A stretch of DNA of 64,000 bases from Anaerolineaceae bacterium (GTDB lineage Bacteria > Chloroflexota > Anaerolineae > Anaerolineales > UBA11657), in assembly GCA_003569365.1 (NCBI GenBank), contig BGOS01000016.1, positions 1 through 64,000 on the forward strand, read 5' to 3'. This document shows positions 36,828 to 45,103 of the stretch, piece after piece (the stretch's first letter is position 1; the number at the start of each line of letters is the position of its first letter). A program made the position numbers and the translations under genes. The notes beneath the pieces were generated by a model, which worked only from the letters and a program-made list of their open reading frames with translations, made no database searches and was not told the origin of the DNA.

Positions 36828-38551
36828 CACCCCTGCGCCCGCTGCTGCAGTATTTGATTGTGGCTGCCGCTGCGGCACTGATTGCATTTCTGGGCACACC
36901 TGTCACCTTGATCATTGCGCGCCACCTCGGCTTCACTGACCAGCCCAAGCCGCACAAGTTTCACTTTACGCCCGTGCCGTTGTTGGGTGGCGTTGCCATC
37001 TGGGCGGGCTTCATTGGCGGCTTGATGGTGTGGGGCGGTGCGCCGGAGTTTTTTGAGCTGGCTGCAATCATGGCCGGTGGAACCGCGGTTGCAATTTTGG
37101 GATTGATCGACGATCGCATGAACCTGAGCCCGCGCGCCAAGCTGCTAGGCCAGGCTGCGGCGGCGGTTGCGGTTGGCGTGGGGGGCATTCATGTGCAGCT
37201 TTTTGCGCAGCCGCTTTTAAATTTGGCGCTGACCGTGATTTGGATTGTTGTCATTACCAACGCCATGAACCTGCAGGACAACATGGACGGCTTGGCAGCT
37301 GGCGTGGCAGCGGCTGCGGCGGGCAGCTTTTTGCTGCTGGCAGTGCTGAACGGGCAGGTGCTGGTGGCGGGCCTGGCTGCCACAATTCTGGGAGCGTGCC
37401 TCGGCTTTTTGTTTTATAACTTTCAACCGGCAGTCACCTTCATGGGCGACACCGGCTCGATGCTGCTGGGATTCTCGCTTGCAGTGCTGGGCATCAAGCT
37501 TAGCTTCGATGGCCTGCACACGGATCAAAGCTGGCTGGTGCCGGTGCTGGTGCTGGGCCTGCCGTTGTTTGATGTGGCGCTGGTGGTTGTGTCGCGCTGG
37601 CGGCGCGGCGTGCCGTGGTGGCGCGGCGGGGTTGATCACACTTCACACCGATTGGTACAGATGGGCCTCAGCCATCGCCGCGCAGTGATTGCGCTTTATG
37701 TTGTGACGGCCGTGCTCGGCTTGCTGGCGACGGCGATTGCTTACGTGGTCACACGCCCGCTGGCGTGGGCGTTGGCGTTGTCACTGGGCGGTGTTGCGCT
37801 GCTGTTGATTTATTTGCTTGAGCATTTATGGCCCGGTGCACAGCCCGGTGCGTGGCGGGTGAACTTGCGCGTGGCTGTGATTGGCGGCGGCGCGGAGTTG
37901 TTGCCGGTGCTTGAAGCGTGTGTCACGCTGGGGCGGCATGTGGCCGTGCTGCTTACCCCCGCTGGAAAGAATGCGCAGGGCTGGCGTGATGTTGACAGTG
38001 AGCGCCTGCAGCAGCTTGCCGTGCGGTTGAGCGAGGCACCGTCTGCCGCGCAGCTTTTGGTGCAGACAGCCCGCCCGTTGGGCAGCTCGCTGCGCGACCA
38101 GTGCGAAGTGCTGAACACCGCGCTGCGCTTGCGCGGCCGGCTGCTGGCTAATCACCTTTCCGTAAATTCAGCCGGGCCGATGCTGACGGCCAGTGCGGAT
38201 GCCATTAACGCGCTGCAGGAAACTGACTTGATTGTGATTGCTGGCGATCTGCATGAGAACGTGCTGGCTACGCTCAGCCTGCCGGAAGTGGCGCGGGAGC
38301 TGCGCCGCTCCAAGCGCCCGCGCGTGCTGGTGCATGCAAACCCGCCGGCTGCGCTTGCGCTGCTCAAAGCGGCAGGGGTGGCAGATGTGGTCACGCATGC
38401 GGTGGCGCCCGGGCAGCTGGATGGGCTGTGGTATTCGGTGACGGATGTGGCCGACAGCGCGCAGGTTGCGCAAGCGCTGCATGTTATTTGGGTGGAGTGC
38501 ACCAAGGTGCGTGGCACGCCGCAGCCGCTGGCAGGCTGGGCGCTTGGATAG
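36824..38551 (+). CDS. WecA/TagO-like sugar-1-phosphate transferase fused to a CofD/YvcK-like domain
   Basis: Protein of 575 residues. Residues 1 to about 330 are a polytopic MraY/WecA-family enzyme: DQPKPHKFHFTPVPLLGG, LIDDRMNLSPRAK, LQDNMDGLAAGV (about 148), FMGDTGSMLLGF (about 205) and the DHTSHRLVQMGLSHRRAV loop. After one more helix, residues about 346-575 form a soluble domain like CofD/YvcK: VAVIGGGAELLPVLEAC, EVLNTALRLRGRLLANHLSV and AINALQETDLIVIAGDLHENV, paralleling YvcK positions where GGGTG and PGSLYTS normally stand. Here these are GGGAE and AGDLHEN, so the ligand site looks altered. YvcK binds UDP-sugars, so a substrate-sensing role is an attractive inference. ATG overlaps the previous stop. 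Confidence 0.82.
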   Translation: MTPLRPLLQYLIVAAAAALIAFLGTPVTLIIARHLGFTDQPKPHKFHFTPVPLLGGVAIWAGFIGGLMVWGGAPEFFELAAIMAGGTAVAILGLIDDRMNLSPRAKLLGQAAAAVAVGVGGIHVQLFAQPLLNLALTVIWIVVITNAMNLQDNMDGLAAGVAAAAAGSFLLLAVLNGQVLVAGLAATILGACLGFLFYNFQPAVTFMGDTGSMLLGFSLAVLGIKLSFDGLHTDQSWLVPVLVLGLPLFDVALVVVSRWRRGVPWWRGGVDHTSHRLVQMGLSHRRAVIALYVVTAVLGLLATAIAYVVTRPLAWALALSLGGVALLLIYLLEHLWPGAQPGAWRVNLRVAVIGGGAELLPVLEACVTLGRHVAVLLTPAGKNAQGWRDVDSERLQQLAVRLSEAPSAAQLLVQTARPLGSSLRDQCEVLNTALRLRGRLLANHLSVNSAGPMLTASADAINALQETDLIVIAGDLHENVLATLSLPEVARELRRSKRPRVLVHANPPAALALLKAAGVADVVTHAVAPGQLDGLWYSVTDVADSAQVAQALHVIWVECTKVRGTPQPLAGWALG

Positions 38552-40934
38552 CTGGATAACAGGGCGGCGCCTGACGGCAGCCGACTATCTGGCGGGGCTG
38601 TCCGTCTTTGGGCTGCTCTTCGCCATCTACTTCTTCACGGCTTCGCTGCGCTTCGAAACCGGCGACGAACTTTTTATGTACGACACTGCGGTCGGCTTCA
38701 GCCGCCGCGGCAGCGTGCTGCGCAGCATGACGGCTGATATGGACTGGCCGGGTGAAACCTATGTGGAGCCGGCACAGCCTGTGCTTGCGGTGCCGCTCAT
38801 CTGGCTGGCTGACAAAAGTGACCGCATTGGCAATGCCCACGCAGCGCTGCTTTTCAACCCGCTGGTAACCGCTGCCACCGCAGTGGTATTGCTGCTTTAC
38901 GTGCGCCGCCTGGGGTACGGCGCGCATGCAGCCGTGTTCACTGCGCTGCTTTTTGGTTTAACTACAATTGCGTGGCCCTACACAAAAACATTTCACCGTG
39001 AGCCACTTTGTACGCTGGGTTTGCTGGTAGCGGCCTATGGCTTGCTGCGCTGGCGGCAGAGCTGGGCGGAGCCGGGCGCAGCGGTACTGCCCTGGCTGGC
39101 GTTGGCACTTGTGGGAGGTGCTGCAAGCGTGATGGCAAAAGAGGCCGGCCTGATTGGACTGCCCTTGCTAATGTTGATCCCCATGCTTGGCAGGCGGTTC
39201 ATGCCGCGCAGTGGCCGGCAACTTGCCGGCACAGGCTTGTTGGCAGTTGTGTTATTTGTGGCAGCGGTTGGCGGACTCTACTACTACATGCGCGTGCTGG
39301 GTGCTGGCGGTCCGCGTTTCGATGTTTTCGGCCGCATGGGGCAGGCAATTGCCAACCGCGGGCTGCTGCTTGAGGGTCTGTCAGGGCTGTTGCTGAGTCC
39401 CGGCAAGGGCATATTCTGGTATTCGCCGGTGCTGCTGCTGGCGCTGCTTGGCCCGTGGTATGCCGGTGCCCGCCGCTTTGATGTAAGCTGGCCGCTCCTA
39501 TTGCTGCTGGCCTTTGCCGTGGTGTACGCACTTGTGCGCGGCCAAATTTGGTACGGCGGTACAAACTGGGGTGCGCGCTACCTTGTGCCCGTCACGCCGT
39601 TTCTGATGCTGGGTGCGGCTCCAATCATCGAGCGCGCGCTGCGGCCAGCTGCAATCTTGTGGCGCATTGGAATTATTGCTGCGGCGCTGGCTGGCCTTGC
39701 AGTGCAAGTGCCCGCAGTTGCAACCAACCTGCTCGATTATTATCGCGTGCTCGAAGCCACTGGCATTCCCGGTGCACCGTGGACGGTTGCAATCTGGACG
39801 CCCTACTACTCGGCTATCTTGGGAAACTGGCGGATGTTGCTGGCAGGTGCGCCGCTGGATTTTGCATGGGCGCGCGCATTGGCTTCGGGTGCGGATTGGC
39901 AGCTGGCTGCGCTATTGGTGGCTGCAGCCGTGGTGTTTGGTGCTTTGCTGCAGCGCGCATTGCGCAAGCCCGCCGGTTTCTTTGAGCTAACGGGCTGGAG
40001 CTTTGGCGTTGTCCTGGCACTGCTTGTGCTCGGCTTTGTAAGTTTGCGGCGCTTGTATCCGGACCAACGCTATCGCGGGGATAGCGTGTTGCTGCAAGCC
40101 ATGCGCTCTTCACTTGAAAGCGGAAGCGCAAACTCTGACAGCGCCGTCTTCCTCAACAACCGCACCTACTTTGATTTCATGCTGAACTATTTTAAGGGAC
40201 GGGCTGTGTGGTATACGCTGGAGCTTAACCCCAAGGAGTTGGTTGCGCCCGGCGCGCAGCACCCGGCTCCGAGCACTGATCCGTTTGATATTTTAAACAT
40301 TGATGCCTGGACGCCCGTCGATTTTTTTGGCCGGCAGCACGCGCAAGTGTTTTTGCTGATGGAGAGCGGGCCGTATACGCCCAATGTGACGCGGGCATTA
40401 GAGTGGGCCATGAACACCGACATGCACCGGGTGCGGGCGCTGGAGTTTTCGAATGAGGTGCGGCTGTTGGAATTCTCGACCAGCAAAGCGCCGGCGCGAG
40501 CAGCGCCGCCGGAGTTTGCGTTGGAATATCGCATGGGTGACAGCGTCGTGCTGCGTGGTTATGATGCCAAGCCGCCGGCCGGACTTGTAAGCCCGGGCTC
40601 CATCCTGAATATTTCAACGCAATGGCAGGCGGGCGAGAAAGTTCCGGCTGCGCTCGCGATCGGCACTTACTTGATGAACCCGCAGGGGGGCATTGCATTT
40701 CAGGATGACAGCGTGCCCGTGGGCGGATTCTGGCCCAGCGCTGATTGGCAGGCCGGTGCAGTGGTGCGCCACAACGTGGCATTTGTGCTGCCCAACGACC
40801 TGGCCCCGGGCCACTACGAGGTGTGGTGCATTTTGTATTCGCAGCAGGATGGCAGCCGCATGGAGGTCACTGATGCTGCGGGCACATCCATTCGTGACTA
40901 TGCGCTGCTCTATAGCGTGGAGATTGCGCGGTGA
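38544..40934 (+). CDS. Large GT39-like membrane protein with C-terminal beta-sandwich domain
   Basis: Protein of about 796 residues. An N-terminal helix leads to the outer loop RFETGDELFMYDTAVGF with the acidic pair (D-E) expected for GT39/ArnT catalysis, followed by about ten helices. The last 140 residues (about 655-796) form a soluble beta domain: GSILNISTQWQAGEKVP, a PVGGFWPSADWQAG turn and VLPNDLAPGHYEVWCILYS. That pattern is common at the C-terminus of Chloroflexota membrane glycosyltransferases. TTG at 38544 overlaps the end of the preceding gene and starts just before the first helix; longer readings from 38445 cover the previous gene. Function by family only. Confidence 0.7.
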   Translation: MDSWITGRRLTAADYLAGLSVFGLLFAIYFFTASLRFETGDELFMYDTAVGFSRRGSVLRSMTADMDWPGETYVEPAQPVLAVPLIWLADKSDRIGNAHAALLFNPLVTAATAVVLLLYVRRLGYGAHAAVFTALLFGLTTIAWPYTKTFHREPLCTLGLLVAAYGLLRWRQSWAEPGAAVLPWLALALVGGAASVMAKEAGLIGLPLLMLIPMLGRRFMPRSGRQLAGTGLLAVVLFVAAVGGLYYYMRVLGAGGPRFDVFGRMGQAIANRGLLLEGLSGLLLSPGKGIFWYSPVLLLALLGPWYAGARRFDVSWPLLLLLAFAVVYALVRGQIWYGGTNWGARYLVPVTPFLMLGAAPIIERALRPAAILWRIGIIAAALAGLAVQVPAVATNLLDYYRVLEATGIPGAPWTVAIWTPYYSAILGNWRMLLAGAPLDFAWARALASGADWQLAALLVAAAVVFGALLQRALRKPAGFFELTGWSFGVVLALLVLGFVSLRRLYPDQRYRGDSVLLQAMRSSLESGSANSDSAVFLNNRTYFDFMLNYFKGRAVWYTLELNPKELVAPGAQHPAPSTDPFDILNIDAWTPVDFFGRQHAQVFLLMESGPYTPNVTRALEWAMNTDMHRVRALEFSNEVRLLEFSTSKAPARAAPPEFALEYRMGDSVVLRGYDAKPPAGLVSPGSILNISTQWQAGEKVPAALAIGTYLMNPQGGIAFQDDSVPVGGFWPSADWQAGAVVRHNVAFVLPNDLAPGHYEVWCILYSQQDGSRMEVTDAAGTSIRDYALLYSVEIAR

Positions 40935-41875
40935 GTGGTGCGGTGCTTGTGACAGGCGCCGCTGGTTTCATTGGGAGCCACGTTTGCGAGGCTTTGCTGG
41001 CGCGCGGCGAGACGGTGATGGGCATTGATAATTTTGACCCCTATTACAGCCCGGTGGAAAAGCAGGCCAACCTCGCTGCCCTGCACGCCCGGCCGGGTTT
41101 TTCTTTCCTTGAATTTGACGTGCGCAACGTGGACGGCTGGGCACCGGTTGTGGCGGGTGTTGATCGGATTGTGCATCTGGCAGCGCTTGCCGGCGTGCGC
41201 GCCTCGGTGGAACAGCCGCTGGATTATGTGGCCGTCAATGTTGCCGGCACGGTGCGCGTGCTTGCAGCCGCGGTGCAGGCTGGAGTGCGCCAGCTTGTGT
41301 TCGCATCCACATCATCTGTGTACGGCCAAGGGGTAGAGTTTCCGTTTCGCGAAGACCAGCCGGCAGACCGGCCGCTGGCACCCTACCCGGCCACCAAGCG
41401 TGCCGCGGAAATGCTGGCGCATTCTTACCATGTTGCCCACGGCTTGAACGTGAGCGTGCTGCGCTTCTTCAGTGTCTATGGCCCGCGTGGCCGGCCGGAT
41501 ATGATGCCGCGCCTGCTGGCAGAGAGCCTGCTGCACGGCAGCAGTGTGACGCTCTTCGCCGGCGGCCAAATGTGGCGCGACTGGACATACGTGTCCGATA
41601 TTGTGGCCGGGGTGCTAGGTGCGCTTGATACGCCACGCGGCTATGAGATTTACAATCTCGGTTGCGGCGCGCCGGTGTTGATGGCCGATTTTGTGACGCA
41701 CTTGGAGCGGCTGGCCGGGCGCAAGGCGAATGTGCGCTCTGTGCCCGCACCGGCGAGCGAGGTTGTGCGCACCGGCGCCGATATTACCAAGGCTGCGGCG
41801 CACTTTGGCTATCAGCCGCAGATCTCAGTTGAGGCGGGATTGAAACTGTTTTGGGACTGGTTTGCAGCGCGATGA
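40931..41875 (+). CDS. NAD-dependent epimerase, UDP-glucuronate 4-epimerase-like
   Basis: Extended SDR of 314 residues. VLVTGAAGFIGSHVCEALLARG binds NAD. MGIDNFDPYYSPVEKQANL is the signature of UDP-glucuronate 4-epimerases (DNFNDYY-type loop). VFASTSSVYG and PYPATKRAAEMLAHSYH carry the catalytic Ser, Thr, Tyr and Lys (here Y-P-A-T-K). RFFSVYGPRGRPDM follows. It would make UDP-galacturonate, giving a uronic sugar that the nearby AsnB or heparinase-like proteins could act on (inference). GTG at 40931 overlaps the previous stop (GTGA). Downstream it converges on gmhB. Confidence 0.85.
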   Translation: MSGAVLVTGAAGFIGSHVCEALLARGETVMGIDNFDPYYSPVEKQANLAALHARPGFSFLEFDVRNVDGWAPVVAGVDRIVHLAALAGVRASVEQPLDYVAVNVAGTVRVLAAAVQAGVRQLVFASTSSVYGQGVEFPFREDQPADRPLAPYPATKRAAEMLAHSYHVAHGLNVSVLRFFSVYGPRGRPDMMPRLLAESLLHGSSVTLFAGGQMWRDWTYVSDIVAGVLGALDTPRGYEIYNLGCGAPVLMADFVTHLERLAGRKANVRSVPAPASEVVRTGADITKAAAHFGYQPQISVEAGLKLFWDWFAAR

Positions 41876-41898
41876 AATTTTGCGCAGCACAGAAGCGC

Positions 41899-42447
41899 TT
41901 AACTTGGCGAACTCAGAATGTGGTCGACCGCAGCTGCCAGATCCGCAACCTGGCTAACGCCGGCGGGCAAAACGCCGGGTTCAGAGCCGCGGCCGGTGCG
42001 CACCAGCAGCGCGCGTGTGCCAGCCGCGAGCCCGGCTTGCGCATCAGTAACTGCGTCGCCCACCATCCAGGATTTTGCGAGGTCAAGTTGCAGCTCGCGC
42101 GCGGCTTGCAGCAGCATGCCGGGGCGCGGCTTGCGGCATGCGCAATCCTCGTCCGGCCGGTGCGGGCAAACGTAAACGCCATCGATGCGGGCGCCCGCTT
42201 GCGCCAGCTGCGCCACAAGTTGCGTGTTGATATGCTGCGCCATCTGGCCGCCCAGCAGACCGCGCCCGATCGCGGACTGGTTGGTGACAATCACCACGGC
42301 GAATGCGCTGCCGGCCAGCCGCACCAGTGCGGGCAGCGCGCCGGCAAGCAGTTGCAATTGCTCCCAAGTGCGCACGTACTGGGCGCGGTTCTCATTGATG
42401 ACGCCGTCACGATCCAGAAAAATTGCTGCGCGCAAAGTCTCAGCCAT
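41899..42447 (-). CDS. gmhB: D-glycero-D-manno-heptose-1,7-bisphosphate 7-phosphatase (GmhB-like HAD)
   Basis: HAD-superfamily phosphatase of 182 residues. AIFLDRDGVINEN provides the DxD nucleophile motif; VVIVTNQSAIGRG the Ser/Thr motif; VYVCPHRPDEDCACRKPRPGM contains the Cys-His-Cys-Cys zinc site characteristic of GmhB; WMVGDAVTDAQAG supplies the last Asp residues. It removes the 7-phosphate from heptose bisphosphate in the pathway that GmhA starts. It faces the epimerase operon end and diverges from the next epimerase, with only 17 bases between the two starts. A -10 box lies nine bases before its ATG. gmhA is 1.2 kb away on the other strand. Confidence 0.88.
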   Translation of the reverse strand: MAETLRAAIFLDRDGVINENRAQYVRTWEQLQLLAGALPALVRLAGSAFAVVIVTNQSAIGRGLLGGQMAQHINTQLVAQLAQAGARIDGVYVCPHRPDEDCACRKPRPGMLLQAARELQLDLAKSWMVGDAVTDAQAGLAAGTRALLVRTGRGSEPGVLPAGVSQVADLAAAVDHILSSPS

Positions 42448-42456
42448 TAGCGCCCA

Positions 42457-42465
42457 AGTTTAACA
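42457..42465 (-). promoter_or_regulatory. Extended -10 promoter of gmhB, nearly leaderless
   Basis: On the - strand, TGT-TAAACT ends nine bases before the gmhB ATG, so the transcript would begin within a few bases of the start codon. It touches the ATG of the divergent epimerase. Confidence 0.5.
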
Positions 42466-43598
42466 TGAGCCAATTTAAGCGAATTCTTGTGACGGGTGGG
42501 GCGGGCTTCATTGGCTCGCATACGGTGGACTTGCTGCTGCGGCAGGGCTACACCGTGCGCGTAATGGACAGCCTTACCCCGCCGGTGCATATTGCGGGGC
42601 AGCTGCCGGCATACTTTCCCAGTGCGGCGGAATTTATGCAGGGGGATGTGCGCGACAAGGCGGCATGGGAGCGGGCACTAGTGGGCATCGATGCTGTGTT
42701 TCATCTGGCTGCTTATCAGGATTACCTGCCGGACTTCTCCAAGTTTTTTCATGTGAACGCATTTGCGACGGCGCTGATGTATGAGGTGATTGTTGAGCAG
42801 CGGCTGCCGGTGCAGAAGGCGGTGGTGGCGTCTTCGCAAGCAGCGTACGGCGAAGGCAAGTATTTGTGCGCGCAAGACGGCGTGCAGTTTCCGGCACCGC
42901 GCCCCGAAGCGCAATTGCAACTGCGCCATTGGGAGCCGCTGTGCCCGGCATGCGGCGGCAGCTTGCAGCTTTTGGACACGGATGAGGTGCGCGTCAATCC
43001 GCATAATTCCTACGCGCTGAGCAAGTATGGCGGCGAGCAAATTGCGCTGGTGCTCGGCCGGCGCTACGGCATTGCATCGGTTGGCATGCGCTACTCAATT
43101 GTGCAGGGCACGCGCCAGTCCTTTCGCAATGCGTACTCCGGTGTGCTGCGCATCTTTGCAATGCAGGTGCTGTCCGGCCAGCAGCCCACGGCTTATGAAG
43201 ACGGCGAGCAGATCCGCGATTTTGTGAATGTGGATGACGTGGCGCGGGCCAACCTGCTGGCGCTGGAGGATGCACGCGCGGATTATTGCGCGTTCAATGT
43301 GGGCGGCGGCCGGCGCGTTACCGTAAACCAGTTTGCGCGGGTAATGGCAGCTGCCGCTGGCCGCCCGGATCTGGAGCCGCACAGTACCGGTGAGTACCGC
43401 TTCGGCGACACCCGCCACATCAGCTCAGATGTTGGCGCGCTGCGGGCACTTGGTTGGCAGCCGCTGGGGGATATTGAGCGCAGTGTGGGCGCGTATCTGG
43501 AGTGGGCGCAGCAGCAGGCGGATTTTGGGGATTTTGCGTCCAAGGCGCGCACTTACATGCAGCAAGTGGGCGCGGTACGCGGTGGTGCGCAAGCGTAA
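42465..43598 (+). CDS. NAD-dependent epimerase, dTDP-L-rhamnose 4-epimerase-like
   Basis: Extended SDR of 377 residues. RILVTGGAGFIGSHTVDLLLRQG binds NAD, DAVFHLAAYQDYLPDFS and VVASSQAAYGEG are active-site elements, and NSYALSKYGGEQIALVLG has the YxxxK. An inserted loop with HWEPLCPACGG (about residues 160-172, one CxxC) before NPHNSYALSKY is a mark of the dTDP-L-rhamnose 4-epimerase group, which makes 6-deoxy-talose. RYSIVQGTRQSFRNAYSGVLR follows. ATG at 42465 was chosen; a frame reaching back to 42423 runs into gmhB. The substrate is predicted from the insert only. Confidence 0.82.
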   Translation: MSQFKRILVTGGAGFIGSHTVDLLLRQGYTVRVMDSLTPPVHIAGQLPAYFPSAAEFMQGDVRDKAAWERALVGIDAVFHLAAYQDYLPDFSKFFHVNAFATALMYEVIVEQRLPVQKAVVASSQAAYGEGKYLCAQDGVQFPAPRPEAQLQLRHWEPLCPACGGSLQLLDTDEVRVNPHNSYALSKYGGEQIALVLGRRYGIASVGMRYSIVQGTRQSFRNAYSGVLRIFAMQVLSGQQPTAYEDGEQIRDFVNVDDVARANLLALEDARADYCAFNVGGGRRVTVNQFARVMAAAAGRPDLEPHSTGEYRFGDTRHISSDVGALRALGWQPLGDIERSVGAYLEWAQQQADFGDFASKARTYMQQVGAVRGGAQA

Positions 43599-43693
43599 AA
43601 TTGTCCGGCAAGGCGCGGTGCTGCGCCGGCGTGATGGGTGATTGCGGGCCGCGCCGCAGCTACTCGAATTGAAAACATACTTCAGGAGCCACC

Positions 43694-44260
43694 ATGGATT
43701 TCGTTGATGGATACCTTACCGGCCTCGAGGCAGCAATTCATAAATTGTCGCGACAGGATGTTTCGGCGGTTGTGGAAGCGTTGCTGGTTGCATGGCGTGC
43801 CGACCGCCAGATCTTCATCATTGGCAATGGCGGCAGCGCTGCCACTGCGTCGCACATGATGAACGACATCAACAAACTAACAATCTCCCCCGGCAAGCGC
43901 CGCTTTCGCGGCATTGCGCTGACAGACAATATGCCACTCGTTACGGCGTGGGGCAACGATGCGGCTTTTGCGGATGTGTTTGCCGAACCATTGCGCAATC
44001 TGATGCGCAAGGGCGATGTGCTTGTTGTGATCTCTGCCAGCGGCAATTCGCCGAACTTGATGGAGGCCGTGCGCGTGGCGCGTGCGGAATTTGGCGCGCA
44101 GATCATCGGGTTTACGGGCGATCCGGGTGGTAAGCTGGCACAACAGGCGGATCTGGTGGTGCGTGTGCCCAGCCCGGAGCTGGGGCATCAGGAGGATGGC
44201 CACTTGATCATTAACCACGTGGTTTGCAACGCGCTGGCAGAGCGCATGCGCTCAGAGTGA
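43694..44260 (+). CDS. gmhA: Sedoheptulose-7-phosphate isomerase (GmhA-like, SIS domain)
   Basis: Protein of 188 residues with a SIS fold. IFIIGNGGSAATASHMMNDINK binds the sugar phosphate; SGNSPNLMEAV is the second SIS loop with its Ser residues; LGHQEDGHLIINHVVCNAL is the C-terminal helix with the Glu and His used in catalysis. It converts sedoheptulose 7-phosphate to D-glycero-D-manno-heptose 7-phosphate, the first heptose step. ATG at 43694 is set by CAGGAGC (about 43682-43688), a clear ribosome-binding site. Its partner gmhB is upstream. Transaldolase and transketolase, which supply sedoheptulose phosphate, are in the same window. Confidence 0.9.
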   Translation: MDFVDGYLTGLEAAIHKLSRQDVSAVVEALLVAWRADRQIFIIGNGGSAATASHMMNDINKLTISPGKRRFRGIALTDNMPLVTAWGNDAAFADVFAEPLRNLMRKGDVLVVISASGNSPNLMEAVRVARAEFGAQIIGFTGDPGGKLAQQADLVVRVPSPELGHQEDGHLIINHVVCNALAERMRSE

Positions 44261-45004
44261 ATGGGCGCGAGTAATCCGCCGGCGCTGTCAGTTGTAATTC
44301 CGGCTTTCAATGAGGGCAGCCGGCTGGCGCCAACGCTGCAGGCAGTGCTGGAGTATTTGAAGCGCACGGAACCCAGCTGGGAGCTGCTGGTGGTGGATGA
44401 CGGCAGCCGCGATGACACGGCTGCAGTGGCAACCGCTGCACTGGCCGGAGAGGCGGCTGCGCGCGTCATCAGCTATCAGCCCAACCACGGCAAGGGCTAC
44501 GCAGTGCGCACCGGTGTGCTGGCAGCGCGTGGTGATTGGGTGGTGTTTCTGGATGCGGATCTCTCCACACCAGTGGCGGAGATTGCACCGGCGCTAACTT
44601 TGCTGCGGCTGGGGCATGACATGGTGGTTGGCTCGCGTGGGCATCCGGACGCGCGCATCTCGCGCCGGCCGCCATTGCTGCGCCGCATTGCGTCGCGCTT
44701 CTTTGACGGCGTGCGCAACTTGCTGGTGGGCTTGGCGGAGTTTTATGACACGCAGTGCGGGTTTAAGGCGTACCGGCGCGCAGCGCTTGTGCCTTTGTTC
44801 GAGCGGGCCGTGATTGACCGCTTTATGTTTGATGTGGAGATTTTGTATCTTGCGCGCCGCAGCCGGTTGAAGATTGTGGAGACTCCCGTGGCATGGGCGG
44901 ATGCGCCGGGCAGCACAGTGCGATTTTGGCCGGGCTTGTATCAAATGTTTCGTGACTTGCTGCGCATCCGCTGGGTGCATCGCGGCTTTGAAGTAACGCA
45001 ATAG
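44261..45004 (+). CDS. GT2 glycosyltransferase, ALG5/dolichyl-phosphate glucosyltransferase-like
   Basis: Protein of 247 residues with a complete GT-A domain: SVVIPAFNEGSRLAPTLQAV, LLVVDDGSRDDT, NHGKGYAVRTGVLAARGDW, VFLDADLSTPVAE with the DxD, and VVGSRGHPDA. FYDTQCGFKAYRRA and RFMFDVEILYLAR are typical of ALG5-type polyprenyl-phosphate glucose synthases. No C-terminal membrane domain. It starts directly after the gmhA stop, so is co-translated. It likely charges polyprenyl phosphate for a membrane glycosyltransferase of this locus. Confidence 0.88.
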   Translation: MGASNPPALSVVIPAFNEGSRLAPTLQAVLEYLKRTEPSWELLVVDDGSRDDTAAVATAALAGEAAARVISYQPNHGKGYAVRTGVLAARGDWVVFLDADLSTPVAEIAPALTLLRLGHDMVVGSRGHPDARISRRPPLLRRIASRFFDGVRNLLVGLAEFYDTQCGFKAYRRAALVPLFERAVIDRFMFDVEILYLARRSRLKIVETPVAWADAPGSTVRFWPGLYQMFRDLLRIRWVHRGFEVTQ

Positions 45005-45020
45005 CTTCGGCAGCTGACCG

Positions 45021-45036
45021 GCTGGCAGCTGCCAGC
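45021..45036 (+). repeat. Sixteen-base perfect palindrome between convergent genes
   Basis: GCTGGCAGCTGCCAGC lies just after the last + strand glycan gene and before the end of the - strand peptidase. It has no T-run. It could be a transcript-end hairpin or a protein site. Confidence 0.4.
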
Positions 45037-45103
45037 ATGCCGGCAGATGCCGCCAGTGCCGGAGCAGCGCGTGTTTTGTGGGAGTGGTGCGGCAAGCGCC
45101 GCG

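Noticed and set aside
45021-45036. Terminator at the end of the glycan locus
   Set aside because: Perfect palindrome but no T-run on either strand, so listed only as a repeat.
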